Below are positions 25,955-36,432 of a stretch of 40,669 bases of DNA, in pieces. Origin of the DNA: a bacterium. Its GTDB lineage: Bacteria; Zhuqueibacterota; QNDG01; JABMRT01. A program made the position numbers and the translations under genes. The first letter of the stretch is position 1, and each line of letters opens with the position of its first letter. Below the pieces are notes generated by a model. That model saw only the letters and a program-made list of their open reading frames with translations, searched no databases and had not been told where the DNA came from. The stretch covers positions 1-40,669 of the forward strand of contig JAFGEX010000061.1 in the NCBI GenBank assembly GCA_016931355.1, given 5' to 3'.

Positions 25955-26713
25955 TTATCTCCGCACGATCCAGATTTCTTCAAAAATCGACGATTGGTGA
26001 ACACTGATCCTGCGCGTGCGGATCATCTCCAGAATGGCCATGAAGGTCACAATGATGACGATGCGCTCTTTCAGGCCCATCATCAGATCGCTGAACGCGA
26101 ATCTCTGCTTGTCCCGGAGCATGCCGTCAATAAACGCGATCTGCTCCTCCAGGGTCACCTGTATGGCGTTCACCGAGTGGAAAGGCTCCTCGGGGATATG
26201 GTCCAGCACGGTCTTGAACGCCTGCAACAGATCGAAGAGACTCATTTCCTTGAGAACGACTTCACGGCCTTCCTGCTTGAATGGCTTTTGCCATTCGAAG
26301 TAGGTACGCGGGAACATCCGCCTCTGTCTGTCCTCCAGATCAGTCAGATCCTCGGCCACTTCCTTGAATCGTTTGTACTCCAAAAGCTGCCGGACCAGCT
26401 CAGTCCTCGGATCCCCTTCCTCCTCTCCCTCCCCCTCCTCCTCCGGTTTGGGCAGAAGCATCTTCACCTTGATCTGAATCAGGGTCGCCGCCATTAAAAT
26501 AAACTCACCCGCTATGTCGAGGTCCAGCTCCTGCATCAACTCGATATAGGCGAGGTACTGCCGCGTGATCAGGGCGATGGGAATGTCATATATGTCCATC
26601 TCCTCCTTGCGGATGAGGAACAGGAGCAGGTCCAGCGGCCCCTCGAAATTGGGCAGCCGGATGCGATAGGCTTCCCTTTCCTCGGCCGGGATCAGCGTCT
26701 CTATCCCAGACAA
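25955..26713 (-). CDS. scpA: Segregation and condensation protein A
   Basis: YRIRLPNFEGPLDLLLFLIRKEEMDIYDIPIALITRQYL. Confidence 0.96.
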   Translation of the reverse strand: MSGIETLIPAEEREAYRIRLPNFEGPLDLLLFLIRKEEMDIYDIPIALITRQYLAYIELMQELDLDIAGEFILMAATLIQIKVKMLLPKPEEEGEGEEEGDPRTELVRQLLEYKRFKEVAEDLTDLEDRQRRMFPRTYFEWQKPFKQEGREVVLKEMSLFDLLQAFKTVLDHIPEEPFHSVNAIQVTLEEQIAFIDGMLRDKQRFAFSDLMMGLKERIVIIVTFMAILEMIRTRRISVHQSSIFEEIWIVRR

Positions 26714-27687
26714 AGCGCCTCCCGGGCCTCGGCCATGGTGGATTCCGCAACAGCTCGGGCTTTTCGATCCCCCTCCCGTATGATGTCCATGACCTCATCG
26801 CGGTGCGATTCGAAATGCCTCCTCTTCTCCCGCATGGGCGCCAGGATGTCCGACAGGATTTGAGCCATCTGTTTCTTGTGTGCGACGCAGCCGAGGCAGC
26901 CCTTCCTGCAGTCCTCCGCCGTCTGGGCGGAGGTCCCAGGCGCAAATTTCTGATGATAGGCATATACCACGCATCCTTCCGGATGCCCGGGATCCGTGGC
27001 GCGTATCCGTGCCGGATCCGTGTAAGCCTGCATTACCCGCTTCTGAATTTCCTCGGGCGAATCCGAAAGCGTGATCGTATTATCCAGGGATTTGCTCATC
27101 TTGCGTCCATCCAGGCCCGGAAGCCTGGCGAATTCCGTCAGCAGCGTTTCAGGCTCCGGAAAAACGGGTTTGAAAACCTGATTGAAACGCCTGGCCAGTT
27201 CGCGTGTAATCTCGACATGAGGCGCCTGGTCTTCACCGACCGGTACTGCATCCGCTTTATAGAGCAGGATATCCGCAGCCTGAAGCACCGGGTATCCCAG
27301 ATGCCCGTAGGACATGTTGACTTCCAGACCCAGGTCCCTGGCCTGTTCCTTCACCGTCGGATTCCGCTGCAGCCGAGGGACCGTGATCAGCATGGAAAGG
27401 ATCAGATGCAGCTCCGCGTGTTCGCGGACATGGGATTGCACGAACATCGGGCTTTCGGCCGGATCGAGGCCGGCTGCGAGCCAGTCGATGACCACTTCCA
27501 TGCTGTTGTCCCGGATCCGGCATGTATTCTCCACGGAAGTGGTCAGCATGTGCCAGTCGGCCACCATGTGAAAGCTGGAATAAGTTTTCTGAAGACGCAC
27601 CCAGTTTTCCAGGGCTCCGACATAATTTCCCAGGTGCAGCCGGCCGGTCGGACGCATGCCGCTCAGGATTCTCTTTTTCCGGGTCAT
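26701..27687 (-). CDS. trpS: Tryptophanyl-tRNA synthetase
   Basis: LSGMRPTGRLHLGNYVGAL, DGRKMSKSLDNTI. Confidence 0.97.
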   Translation of the reverse strand: MTRKKRILSGMRPTGRLHLGNYVGALENWVRLQKTYSSFHMVADWHMLTTSVENTCRIRDNSMEVVIDWLAAGLDPAESPMFVQSHVREHAELHLILSMLITVPRLQRNPTVKEQARDLGLEVNMSYGHLGYPVLQAADILLYKADAVPVGEDQAPHVEITRELARRFNQVFKPVFPEPETLLTEFARLPGLDGRKMSKSLDNTITLSDSPEEIQKRVMQAYTDPARIRATDPGHPEGCVVYAYHQKFAPGTSAQTAEDCRKGCLGCVAHKKQMAQILSDILAPMREKRRHFESHRDEVMDIIREGDRKARAVAESTMAEAREALCLG

Positions 27688-27710
27688 TCACACCTCTATG
27701 GCACTCTGGA

Positions 27711-28214
27711 TCAGGAGAGGAAGAGATAGGGCTTCCAGCGTTCATCCGGAATGCCCATCAGGTTCTGTATGAAGAAGAGATAACCCGGTTTCCGGGGTTC
27801 TCTGAGCAGAGGCATGTTGGCCTCGCCGGGCGTTCTGTCCCTTTTCCTGGCATTGCATTCCGTGCACGCGCAAACCAGATTCTCCCATGAATCCTGCCCC
27901 ATCCTGTTCTTGGGCAGCACGTGGTCAACGGTCAGGGGTCCCTGTGTCTTCCCGCAATACTGGCACTGGTGGTTGTCGCGCTTGATGATGTTTTTCCTGG
28001 AAAGGAGAACGCGTTTCCGCGGCACATGGATGAAACGGCTCAACCGGACGATGCTGGGAAGGTGAATGGATTCCTTCATGGAGCGTACCAACTGGTGATT
28101 GTGCTCGACCACTTCGGCCTTCTCGAGGCAGAGCAGGATGATGGCCCGCTTCGCGCTGCATACGCTCATGGGTTCATAGTTTTGATTCAGAACCAGAACA
28201 CGACTGTTGAGCAT
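27711..28214 (-). CDS. HNH endonuclease
   Basis: CQYCGKTQGPLTVDHVLPKNRMGQDSWENLVCACTECNARKRDRTP. Confidence 0.93.
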   Translation of the reverse strand: MLNSRVLVLNQNYEPMSVCSAKRAIILLCLEKAEVVEHNHQLVRSMKESIHLPSIVRLSRFIHVPRKRVLLSRKNIIKRDNHQCQYCGKTQGPLTVDHVLPKNRMGQDSWENLVCACTECNARKRDRTPGEANMPLLREPRKPGYLFFIQNLMGIPDERWKPYLFLS

Positions 28215-28408
28215 CGCTGTCTTTTTCCTTCCCGGCGCCTGAAAATGCGTATCCGAACAACGCAGGGCGCTCAAAATTCGGGTCATTAATTTAATATAAA
28301 ATAATGATATTAGCAAGTCGTTTTTCATCCTTTGCAAATCTCATAAATTTTTATTACCTTTTTCCCGTATTTTTCCCTGCCGCATTCAACAGAAAGAGGA
28401 AATGAAGG

Positions 28409-29275
28409 ATGAAATATTATAAATACCATGGATTGGGAAATGATTATCTGGTTCTGGACCCGGCCGAGACGGAGCGGCTCCCAAGGCCGGAGGAGATCCG
28501 GCTGATCTGCCACCGGAACTTCGGCGTGGGATCGGACGGCATCCTCTGGGGTCCCCTACCGTCGCAAAAAGGGACGTTCGGTCTGCGCATTTTCAATCCG
28601 GACGGCAGCGAGGCGGAAAAAAGCGGGAATGGATTGAGAATTTTTTCACGGTACCTGTTCGACCGCGGGAGGGTCGGCGACAGGCCTTTTCTCATCCACA
28701 CGGCCGGGGGAAAGGTTCAATCCCTCGTTCATCCGGGTGGCAGAAAGGTGGATGTCCGGATGGGAAGGATCAGTTTTTCCTCGAAGGACATCCCGGTGAA
28801 GGGGCCTGAACGCGAAGTGATCAACGAAACGCTCCAGCTGCACGGCCGGTCCTTCCGATACTGCGCCGCGACCATCGGCAATCCGCATTGTGTGATCCCC
28901 CTGGACGATATTTCGGAAGCACTTGCAAGGGAAATCGGCCCCCTCGCCGAAACGGATGACCGTTTCCCCAACCGGACCAATGTCCAGTTCATGAAGGTCC
29001 TTGATCCGCACGCCGTACGGATCGAGATTTGGGAGCGGGGCGCAGGCTATACCCTGGCCTCCGGCAGTTCGAGCTGCGCGGCTGCATGCGTCGCGTGCAA
29101 GCTGGGTCTCTGTAGAAGCCCGGTCACCGTACGGATGCCCGGCGGGGAGCTTGAAATCACCGTCTCGGAGGACTGGACCGTGGACATGAGCGGGCCGGTC
29201 ACGCGTGTCTCGGAAGGGGTTATCCTGGATGAAGCCTTCGAATGGACGGAAAAAATGCAGAGGGAAAATCCATGA
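28409..29275 (+). CDS. Diaminopimelate epimerase-family protein with catalytic Cys->Ser at both positions
   Basis: YHGLGNDYLVLD, GSEAEKSGNGLRIFSRYL, NPHCVI, ERGAGYTLASGSSSCAAA. Confidence 0.88.
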   Translation: MKYYKYHGLGNDYLVLDPAETERLPRPEEIRLICHRNFGVGSDGILWGPLPSQKGTFGLRIFNPDGSEAEKSGNGLRIFSRYLFDRGRVGDRPFLIHTAGGKVQSLVHPGGRKVDVRMGRISFSSKDIPVKGPEREVINETLQLHGRSFRYCAATIGNPHCVIPLDDISEALAREIGPLAETDDRFPNRTNVQFMKVLDPHAVRIEIWERGAGYTLASGSSSCAAACVACKLGLCRSPVTVRMPGGELEITVSEDWTVDMSGPVTRVSEGVILDEAFEWTEKMQRENP

Positions 29276-30501
29276 CCACGCTGAATCCCCATTATGACAA
29301 ACTCGCAGCCGGTTACCTGTTTCCGGAGATCGCCAGGCGCGCCCGGGAATTCCAGTCGAAAAATCCCGGCGTGGAGCTGCTGCCGCTCGGCATCGGAAAC
29401 ACGACGGAGCCCCTGACGCCGGCCGTCATCCGCGGGCTGCATGCCGGTGTCGAAAAACTGGCCAGGCCTGAAACCTATTCCGGCTACGGCGATTACGAGG
29501 GCGACATCCGGCTCCGCGAATCCATTTCAGCCTTGTACCGGGAACGCGGCGTGGACATCGGTACGGACGAGATTTTCGTCAGCGACGGCGCCAAGCCGGA
29601 TTCCGGCAACATCCAATCCATTTTCGGTGTGAACAATGTCGTGGCGGTTCAGGACCCGGCCTATCCGGTGTACGTGGACACCAATGTCATCGCGGGACGC
29701 ACAGGACCGATGAATCCCGGAACCCGGAAATACAGGCGCATGATTTACATGCCGTGCGTCGAATCGAACGGATTCTTCCCCGATCTTCCCGACCGGAAGG
29801 CCGGCCTGATCTATTTATGCAGCCCGAACAATCCCACAGGCACTGTGGCCACGCACGATCAGCTTTCCCGCTTCGTCCGTTTTGCAAACGAGAACCGCTC
29901 CGTCCTGATTTTCGACGCCGCCTACTCGGCCTTCATCCGCGATCCCGCATTGCCCCGAAGCATCTATGAGATCCAGGGCGCCAAAAGTTGTGCCATCGAA
30001 ATTCACAGTTTTTCAAAAACCGCCGGATTCACGGGCGTGCGGCTGGGATGGTGCATTGTTCCCAAAAGCCTCATTGCCGGAGATTCCGGACCTGGGCGGG
30101 CCAACACCCTGTGGTTCAGGCGGCAAAGCACTTTCTTCAACGGCGCCTCGAATATCGCCCAGGAAGGGGGCATCGCCGCCCTTTCTCCGCAGGGCCGTGA
30201 GGAATGCCGGGGGCTCGTCGATTATTACATGGAAAATGCACGCATCATCCGGGAAACGCTGTCCAAAATGGGCCTGACCGTTTACGGCGGGATGCACGCG
30301 CCCTATCTCTGGCTGAAGACGCCCCGGAAAATGAAATCCTGGGACTTCTTTGACAAGCTTCTGGGCGAGACCCATGTGATCGGAACACCGGGTCTGGGTT
30401 TCGGCCCAAGCGGCGAAGGATTCATCCGGCTGTCCGCCTTCGGACACCGCGAGGACATCCGGAAAGCGGCCCTCTGCATCGAAAAAAACCTGAAGCTGTA
30501 G
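29272..30501 (+). CDS. dapL: LL-diaminopimelate aminotransferase
   Basis: NPHYDKLAAGYLFPEIARR, YSGYGDYEGDIRLRESI, VSDGAKPDSGNIQSIFG, SFSKTAGFTGVRLGW. Confidence 0.95.
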   Translation: MTTLNPHYDKLAAGYLFPEIARRAREFQSKNPGVELLPLGIGNTTEPLTPAVIRGLHAGVEKLARPETYSGYGDYEGDIRLRESISALYRERGVDIGTDEIFVSDGAKPDSGNIQSIFGVNNVVAVQDPAYPVYVDTNVIAGRTGPMNPGTRKYRRMIYMPCVESNGFFPDLPDRKAGLIYLCSPNNPTGTVATHDQLSRFVRFANENRSVLIFDAAYSAFIRDPALPRSIYEIQGAKSCAIEIHSFSKTAGFTGVRLGWCIVPKSLIAGDSGPGRANTLWFRRQSTFFNGASNIAQEGGIAALSPQGREECRGLVDYYMENARIIRETLSKMGLTVYGGMHAPYLWLKTPRKMKSWDFFDKLLGETHVIGTPGLGFGPSGEGFIRLSAFGHREDIRKAALCIEKNLKL

Positions 30502-30517
30502 CCCGGAGGACAAAGGA

Positions 30518-31837
30518 ATGACCGTCTCATTGAAAGGCCCTGTCACACCGCAAGTGATCGCCGAAACGGCGCGGAAATTCGGGACCCCGGTTTACCTGTA
30601 CGATGAAAGGGAAATCATCTCCAAATGCCGGCAGATGCTGGCCATGCCCAATGCCTTCGGCCTGCAGGTGCGTTACGCCATGAAGGCGAACAGCAGCCGC
30701 GCCCTTCTCAGAATCATTGCGGGCGAGGGCTTGAATCTGGATTTGTCCTCGCTCAACGAAGGCCGCAGGGCCTTTCGTGCCGGGATCCCCTATTCGCGCA
30801 TGATGCTGACCAGCCAGGAGGTGCCCTGCGGAAAGGACCGGCAGGACCTCGAGGCCATGATACAAGGCGGCATGACCTATACGGTTTGCTCCATCCGGCA
30901 ACTGGAGACCCTGGCGGATGTTGCATCGCGCAACCGGGTGCCCCTTGCCGTACGCGTGAATCCGGGTGTCGGGGCCGGCGAGTCCGTGACCCGGAACACA
31001 GGCGACAAATATTCCAGCTTCGGCATACATCTGGCCAACATCCAGAAAGCCCTTGATCTGGCCCAATCCAGGGGCCTGGTCTTCAAACAGGTGCACGTGC
31101 ACATCGGATCCGGAGGCGATCCCAAACTGTGGCGGGAAAACATCGACCGCGAACTGGACATATTGGAAAGGTTTTTCCCGGACGCGGATACGATCAATTT
31201 CGGAGGAGGATTCAAGGAAAGCCGCATGCCGGATGAAACCGCTGCGGACATACAGGAATTGGGCCGGTACGCCAGAAAAAAGCTCGAATCCTTCCACCTG
31301 AAAACAGGCAGGGAGCTGAAAATGGCCGTGGAACCCGGCACCTTCATCGTAGCCAATGCCGGCTACCTGATCGCCGGCGTGATCGATGAGAAATGGTCCG
31401 GCCCGGGCGGATTCGAATTCATCATCCTGGATGCCGGCATGGAATCGAACACACGCCCCCTGCTCTACGGGTCCAGGCATCCTTTTTACGTGGTTTCCAG
31501 GGAAGGCGCTTTGCTCTCATCGGAATTCGACCTGAACGCCATGGATGTCGAATTGGACTACAGGGTGGTGGTGGGCCGATGCTGCGAAAGCGGGGATTCT
31601 CAGAGCCTGGATTACCAGGGGCATATCATTCCACGGAAAATGGCGGATCCGTCCGTTGGCGATTACGTGGTTATCGGAGGGACGGGCGCCTACTGCTCGG
31701 CCATGTCCCTCTCGAACTACAACTCATTCCCAAAGGCCCCAGAGGTGCTGCTGGGGAAGGACGGTTCCCTGAAACTGATCCGTTCCGGACAAACCCTGGA
31801 CCAGATGCTTCAAAACGAAATGGATGAAGGGCAATAA
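30518..31837 (+). CDS. lysA: Diaminopimelate decarboxylase-family fold-III PLP enzyme
   Basis: VRYAMKANSSRALLRI, HVHIGSGGDPKLW, AVEPGTFIVANAGYL, GRCCESGD. Confidence 0.9.
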   Translation: MTVSLKGPVTPQVIAETARKFGTPVYLYDEREIISKCRQMLAMPNAFGLQVRYAMKANSSRALLRIIAGEGLNLDLSSLNEGRRAFRAGIPYSRMMLTSQEVPCGKDRQDLEAMIQGGMTYTVCSIRQLETLADVASRNRVPLAVRVNPGVGAGESVTRNTGDKYSSFGIHLANIQKALDLAQSRGLVFKQVHVHIGSGGDPKLWRENIDRELDILERFFPDADTINFGGGFKESRMPDETAADIQELGRYARKKLESFHLKTGRELKMAVEPGTFIVANAGYLIAGVIDEKWSGPGGFEFIILDAGMESNTRPLLYGSRHPFYVVSREGALLSSEFDLNAMDVELDYRVVVGRCCESGDSQSLDYQGHIIPRKMADPSVGDYVVIGGTGAYCSAMSLSNYNSFPKAPEVLLGKDGSLKLIRSGQTLDQMLQNEMDEGQ

Positions 31838-32070
31838 TCCCCTGCCCTTCCGGACCTGCTGCACCGTGATGTTCCCGGCTGCATGGCGCTCCAGTCAACG
31901 GACATGCGAATCTGCATGGAGTCATCTCCGGCCGGGATTTCCCTGAAATAAAACACACTGATGCGGAACCGTGCGGGCACGGGAACACGACCGCCTTCGC
32001 TTTCGCTCTGTTGATGCGGTATTTTCTCCACACCGGTACCGAATGGACGGGGGACCCGCTGTCCAGGCCG

Positions 32071-33489
32071 CTATGCCGAACGCGGTGAAAAATCCGGGTA
32101 TTCGCGGCGCAGCATGGCGAGTGCATTCGCTGCGAGTTTCTCGTTTTTCAACTGGTCTTTCAGAATGCGGTAGGCCTGGTATATCGACCGGGCGCGCATA
32201 ATGCCGCGCGGATGCCATTTCACATAGGCGGCAAAAATTTTCACGGATTCCTGATAATACCTCCCTTTCCGGAGAATATCCCCCAGCCGGTACAATCCGG
32301 AATCTGCAATAAAGGGCAGCAGATCATCCATCTTTTCAAGTTTCAACCGCCTGTACATCTTGATGATGCGGTCATAGTCCTCCAGTTCCAGGAGTATGTC
32401 GAGGGCTTGATTGACAAGCCCGGCTGCATCCCGGTCGTGTCCGTTCCGCCTGGCGAGAACGGCGAGACGCATGCGGGCTTCAAAGTGATAGGGTTCAGAG
32501 GATGCCAGTTCGTTCAACTTTTCGATGGAGCTGTTATCCATCGGCCAGTCCGTCGGAATAGGCGTCAGATTCGATAAAATGGCATCTTTAATCTGTCCGC
32601 CATTTTGAGCCGGGGCTGTCCGGCTGCCGGCTCCCGCTGGGGCGAGATAGAATTTGGAAACCGCTCCGACGATTGCGCCGAAGAGGAATCCGCCGATATG
32701 CGCCCAATGGGCAACGCCGGTGTCCATCCCCGAATTCGCCTGGATCAGCTCCTTGAGAAACCAGAACGGCAACACCAATCCTCCGGATACCCTGAAAACC
32801 CCGAAACGCGGACGAAGGAGGATCCAGTAGAAATAGGCGAATTTGATTTTGGTATGGAAATGGTGGAAGAGAAAGGCGCCCATGACGCCTGCCACCGCTC
32901 CGGAAGCGCCGATGCACGGGACCATGCTGTCCGGCATGCATGCCGCATGAAACAGACCCGCGGCCGATCCGGAGAGCAGATAGAATCCCAGAAAACGGTG
33001 CCAGCCCCAGTCATCCTCCAGGTTGCATCCCACGATCCAGAGGAAAAGCATGTTTCCGAACACATGCCAGAAACCGCCGTGAAGAAACAGGGATGTGATC
33101 AGTTTCAGAAAATTGATGCGGGCAGGGATAAAACCCCATCTCTGATAGAATTGATTGTTTTTCAGCCGTTCAAACTGATGATAAAGCGAAAGCCATTCCC
33201 GGTACTCGTCGCTTTCTTCCGGCAGGTGATGTGTTTCCAGAAATTTTTGATGCACCGATACCTCATCGCCCCTGACGAGCAGCTTTGAGGCTTCATCCAT
33301 CATCCAGTCCGCATCGGATCTTTCAATCTCAAACAGCCTCTCGTGTATCTCCCCTAGAGTCTGAATTTCGGAATTCACGATGTTCTGTGTAAAAATCCAG
33401 ACAAAAAGGTTCAGGGCGATCAGACCGATCGTCAGGTCCGGTGGTCTTTTGGTGTCCCTTTCAGTGCGCATGGGCAGGAAAAAAAACAT
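32071..33489 (-). CDS. Rhomboid-family intramembrane serine protease with C-terminal TPR-like region
   Basis: LHGGFWHVFGNMLFLWIVG, CIGASGAVAGVMGAF, VAHWAHIGGFLFGA. Confidence 0.93.
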   Translation of the reverse strand: MFFFLPMRTERDTKRPPDLTIGLIALNLFVWIFTQNIVNSEIQTLGEIHERLFEIERSDADWMMDEASKLLVRGDEVSVHQKFLETHHLPEESDEYREWLSLYHQFERLKNNQFYQRWGFIPARINFLKLITSLFLHGGFWHVFGNMLFLWIVGCNLEDDWGWHRFLGFYLLSGSAAGLFHAACMPDSMVPCIGASGAVAGVMGAFLFHHFHTKIKFAYFYWILLRPRFGVFRVSGGLVLPFWFLKELIQANSGMDTGVAHWAHIGGFLFGAIVGAVSKFYLAPAGAGSRTAPAQNGGQIKDAILSNLTPIPTDWPMDNSSIEKLNELASSEPYHFEARMRLAVLARRNGHDRDAAGLVNQALDILLELEDYDRIIKMYRRLKLEKMDDLLPFIADSGLYRLGDILRKGRYYQESVKIFAAYVKWHPRGIMRARSIYQAYRILKDQLKNEKLAANALAMLRREYPDFSPRSA

Positions 33490-33660
33490 CGGATTGCCTC
33501 TCGGTGAGACGGCTCATATCCAGGCCGGAATGGAGGGCTTAGATCCCATCCGGAATACCGGGATACGACGGAGTTTCAATTTGAATCCCTTGACAGAAAA
33601 TTTCCAGGACTTTTCCCGGCCCGGATCGTTTCGTGTAAATATCTTCTTTACAATAACTTA

Positions 33661-33697
33661 AGAATTCCCCGGCAGCCTGCTGCCTGGGGGGCTTTCA
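33661..33697 (+). repeat. REP-like palindrome, possibly acting as a terminator
   Basis: agaattccccggcagcctgctgcctggggggctttcag. Confidence 0.5.
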
Positions 33698-33767
33698 GAA
33701 AAGCGGGGCCGATTCTTTTTTTGCGGAAAGTGAGGACAAAAAATATGCCAGTTACGACTGAACCGGA

Positions 33768-36116
33768 TTAATGCAGCTTCCGGAGTATCCTCCCGCTCAA
33801 CGGATCCAGATGAAGGGTCATGCGGCTCTGCTTGACCGGGATACGGTCTCCGGTCATCAGGTCCTGCCATTCCCCGGTCGAGGGTCCGCCAAGGTCCAGG
33901 GTGATATCCCCGGCTTTCTCCTCATTGTGTATGGCAACCAGGATTTCTTCATCCTTGCTGCGAAGAAAAATGAGCGTCCCATCCCGGGCATGAAGGGTTC
34001 GATAGGAACCTGTCCGGAGGGCGGCGTGGTTGCGCCGGATATTCATTATTCTCTTATAATAATGATGAATGCGGCTGCGGTTCTCATCCGATTCCCAGTA
34101 CCAGGGGAATGTCCGCCGGTTGTCCGGATCCCTGCCGCCTTCCAGACCGACTTCATCCCCGTAATACACCTGCGGGATGCCGACATAGGTCATCTGGAAA
34201 AGAGCGGCGAGCATGAGGCGCCGTTCATCACCGCCCGCCAGCGTGATGAACCGTTCCGTGTCATGGCTGCCGATCAGGTTCATCATGACCTGGGTGGCCT
34301 GAAGCGGGTATTGCTGCCTCCCGGGGGCCAGCATCCTGTCGAATCTGGCCGCATCCACGGAACGTGCTGCGAAAAACTGAAGAACCGGATCCCGGAAATA
34401 CTTATAGTTCATCGTGGAATGGAAGCAATCCGGACCCAGCCACGGCATGGCATTCCCCCAGATCTCCCCGATGAGAAAAGCATCCGGTTTCAGGGAATCC
34501 ACAACAGCCCGGAACTCCTTCCACATCCAGAGCGGGACCTCATTCGGTACATCCAGCCGGAATCCGTCAATGCCCAGAGTGCCGATCCAGTAACGGGCGA
34601 CGTCGAGGATGTGATGGACCACATCGAGGTTGGGAACCGCTTCCGCCATATTCGTTATCCCGTTCTCCTGGTCGTTCGGCCGTGAGAGATCATAGTTCAG
34701 ATTCGGATGGATGGGATAACCCCACCAGCAATCATAGAAATCGCAGGGCGTGGGGCATCCGCCTTCCGGAAGGGGCCAGCGCCGCCATTCATACCAGTGC
34801 CAGTAGGGAGACGCCTCCCCCTTTTCCCGGGTGTCCCGGAAGGCGTAATGCCAGTCTCCGGTGTGGTTGAACGCCATGTCCACAATGATCCGTATGCCCA
34901 GGTCGTGGGCCTTTCGGGTGAATTCCCGGAAGGTTTCTTCATCCGCAAAATGCGGATCGATTCGTCCGTAGTCCACCGGATCGTATTTGTGATTGGAGCG
35001 CGCCTCGTTGAGCGGATTGAAATAGAGAATCGTCACGCCGAGATCGTGCAGGTAATCCAGCTTGCCCGATACGCCTGCGATGTCCCCGCCGTAGAATGAA
35101 AAATAATCCGGCCTGCCGTCGCTGCGGAAGGGGCTGGCTGTCAGGCCGCTGCAGTCACTCCAGTCCCGGACCAGGTGAAAGTATTCCAGCCTCCCGTTCC
35201 CTTCCGGGGGCGGTGAGGAGACGCCTTCATAATAGGGTTCCGAAAAGTCCTGGTCATTGGACGGATCTCCGTTGCAGAAACGGTCCGGAAAAATCTGGTA
35301 AAAAATGCCGTCCTTGGCCCAGTCAGGCGTCAGGAACAGCGGGAGTTCCTGCGGATCGTACACATAAGCACCGGATTCACCCGGGGATTCGGCCGTGAGG
35401 CCCTTCGGACCCGCGGTCAGCCGGATCGCTCCATCCTGCAGTTCGAACAGGAAACGCAGCGGTTCACGCACATCCCGGGAAATCCTGCACCTGTAATAAT
35501 CGTACGTTTCGTCGCTGCCGTCCAGGATCATGGGGACGGCTTCCCAGGTACCGCCTTCCAGGATGCGCAGAACCATGCTTTCCAGGTCCCCGGAAAAAGC
35601 GCGAAAACGGAATTCCAGCCCAGCCTCATCCGGGTTGACCAGGGTATAGTCGGGCCGGACCGGAACTTCGAACAGGCTGATGCGTCCGTCCCCGGCCTGA
35701 AAAACCGCGGCATCAAAACGGTTGTCCACAATCAGAACCGCATTCCGTCCGCCCCTTCCGTCCGGTTCGAATTCCTTCGCTTCCGGATCCGTGAGCCACT
35801 CGCCGTCCACGACGAATTTGTACAAATACCTGCCTGCAGGCAGAAGCAGATTCGTTTCAAAGAGGCCGTCGCCGTCGCGGTCCTGCATTTCGTGTCTTCC
35901 GCCGTCCCAGTCATTGAACGTCCCGGCCAGATACACTTGATTGACGCCTCCGATCACCGCCCGGAACCGGAACGGCACGTTTTTCAGGACAGAATCGGTC
36001 TGACCGGCTGAAAAAACTGCGAGAGGGACGCCTATGACCCACAGCCCCGGGAACAAGAGACCGGCAGCCATGCGTATAAGAGAAGTGCGGCAATTTTCAT
36101 CGGCTTTGCTGCTCAT
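33768..36116 (-). CDS. GH13 alpha-amylase-family glycoside hydrolase, exported, with N-terminal CBM48-like domain
   Basis: VYLAGTFNDWDGGRHEM..PAGRYLYKFVVDGEWLTDPEA; IFYQIFPDRFCNGDPSND; IIVDMAFNHTGDWH, GFRLDVPNEV, IGEIWG, IGSHDTERF. Confidence 0.94.
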   Translation of the reverse strand: MSSKADENCRTSLIRMAAGLLFPGLWVIGVPLAVFSAGQTDSVLKNVPFRFRAVIGGVNQVYLAGTFNDWDGGRHEMQDRDGDGLFETNLLLPAGRYLYKFVVDGEWLTDPEAKEFEPDGRGGRNAVLIVDNRFDAAVFQAGDGRISLFEVPVRPDYTLVNPDEAGLEFRFRAFSGDLESMVLRILEGGTWEAVPMILDGSDETYDYYRCRISRDVREPLRFLFELQDGAIRLTAGPKGLTAESPGESGAYVYDPQELPLFLTPDWAKDGIFYQIFPDRFCNGDPSNDQDFSEPYYEGVSSPPPEGNGRLEYFHLVRDWSDCSGLTASPFRSDGRPDYFSFYGGDIAGVSGKLDYLHDLGVTILYFNPLNEARSNHKYDPVDYGRIDPHFADEETFREFTRKAHDLGIRIIVDMAFNHTGDWHYAFRDTREKGEASPYWHWYEWRRWPLPEGGCPTPCDFYDCWWGYPIHPNLNYDLSRPNDQENGITNMAEAVPNLDVVHHILDVARYWIGTLGIDGFRLDVPNEVPLWMWKEFRAVVDSLKPDAFLIGEIWGNAMPWLGPDCFHSTMNYKYFRDPVLQFFAARSVDAARFDRMLAPGRQQYPLQATQVMMNLIGSHDTERFITLAGGDERRLMLAALFQMTYVGIPQVYYGDEVGLEGGRDPDNRRTFPWYWESDENRSRIHHYYKRIMNIRRNHAALRTGSYRTLHARDGTLIFLRSKDEEILVAIHNEEKAGDITLDLGGPSTGEWQDLMTGDRIPVKQSRMTLHLDPLSGRILRKLH

Positions 36117-36278
36117 GGATGTCCTCCTCCGGTGAATCCGACATCGAACGAAATCTTCGCGGACTCAAGCAGGGAATGCGGGCGCACAGGGACCTTTTTT
36201 TAACTGACGGACCGAAGATTTCCGGGCGGTTCATCGCACGGGACCTTCCATCCATGCCGGAAACTGCACATTTTTTTG

Positions 36279-36307
36279 TTTACAATCAACCCTTTTTTTA
36301 TTATAAT
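36279..36307 (+). promoter_or_regulatory. Candidate sigma70 promoter TTTACA-N17-TATAAT upstream of lemA
   Basis: Read directly; consensus -10 and optimal spacing. Confidence 0.7.
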
Positions 36308-36432
36308 ATTGAAATGCCCGGGTGCAAGCGGCGGGGCATCCGAAAACACCGAAAAAGAGTGCGCCCCAAGGGGCGGGGAAATCGAATCGTAGTGATTCAA
36401 GTTCAGCCCATTTGTATTTGAAGGAGAAACCC

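Noticed and set aside
32010-32030. tgatgcggtattttctcc, an 18-mer I associate with common cloning vectors
   Set aside because: Flanking bases do not continue as vector and the region is otherwise ordinary; most likely chance. A vector screen would settle it.
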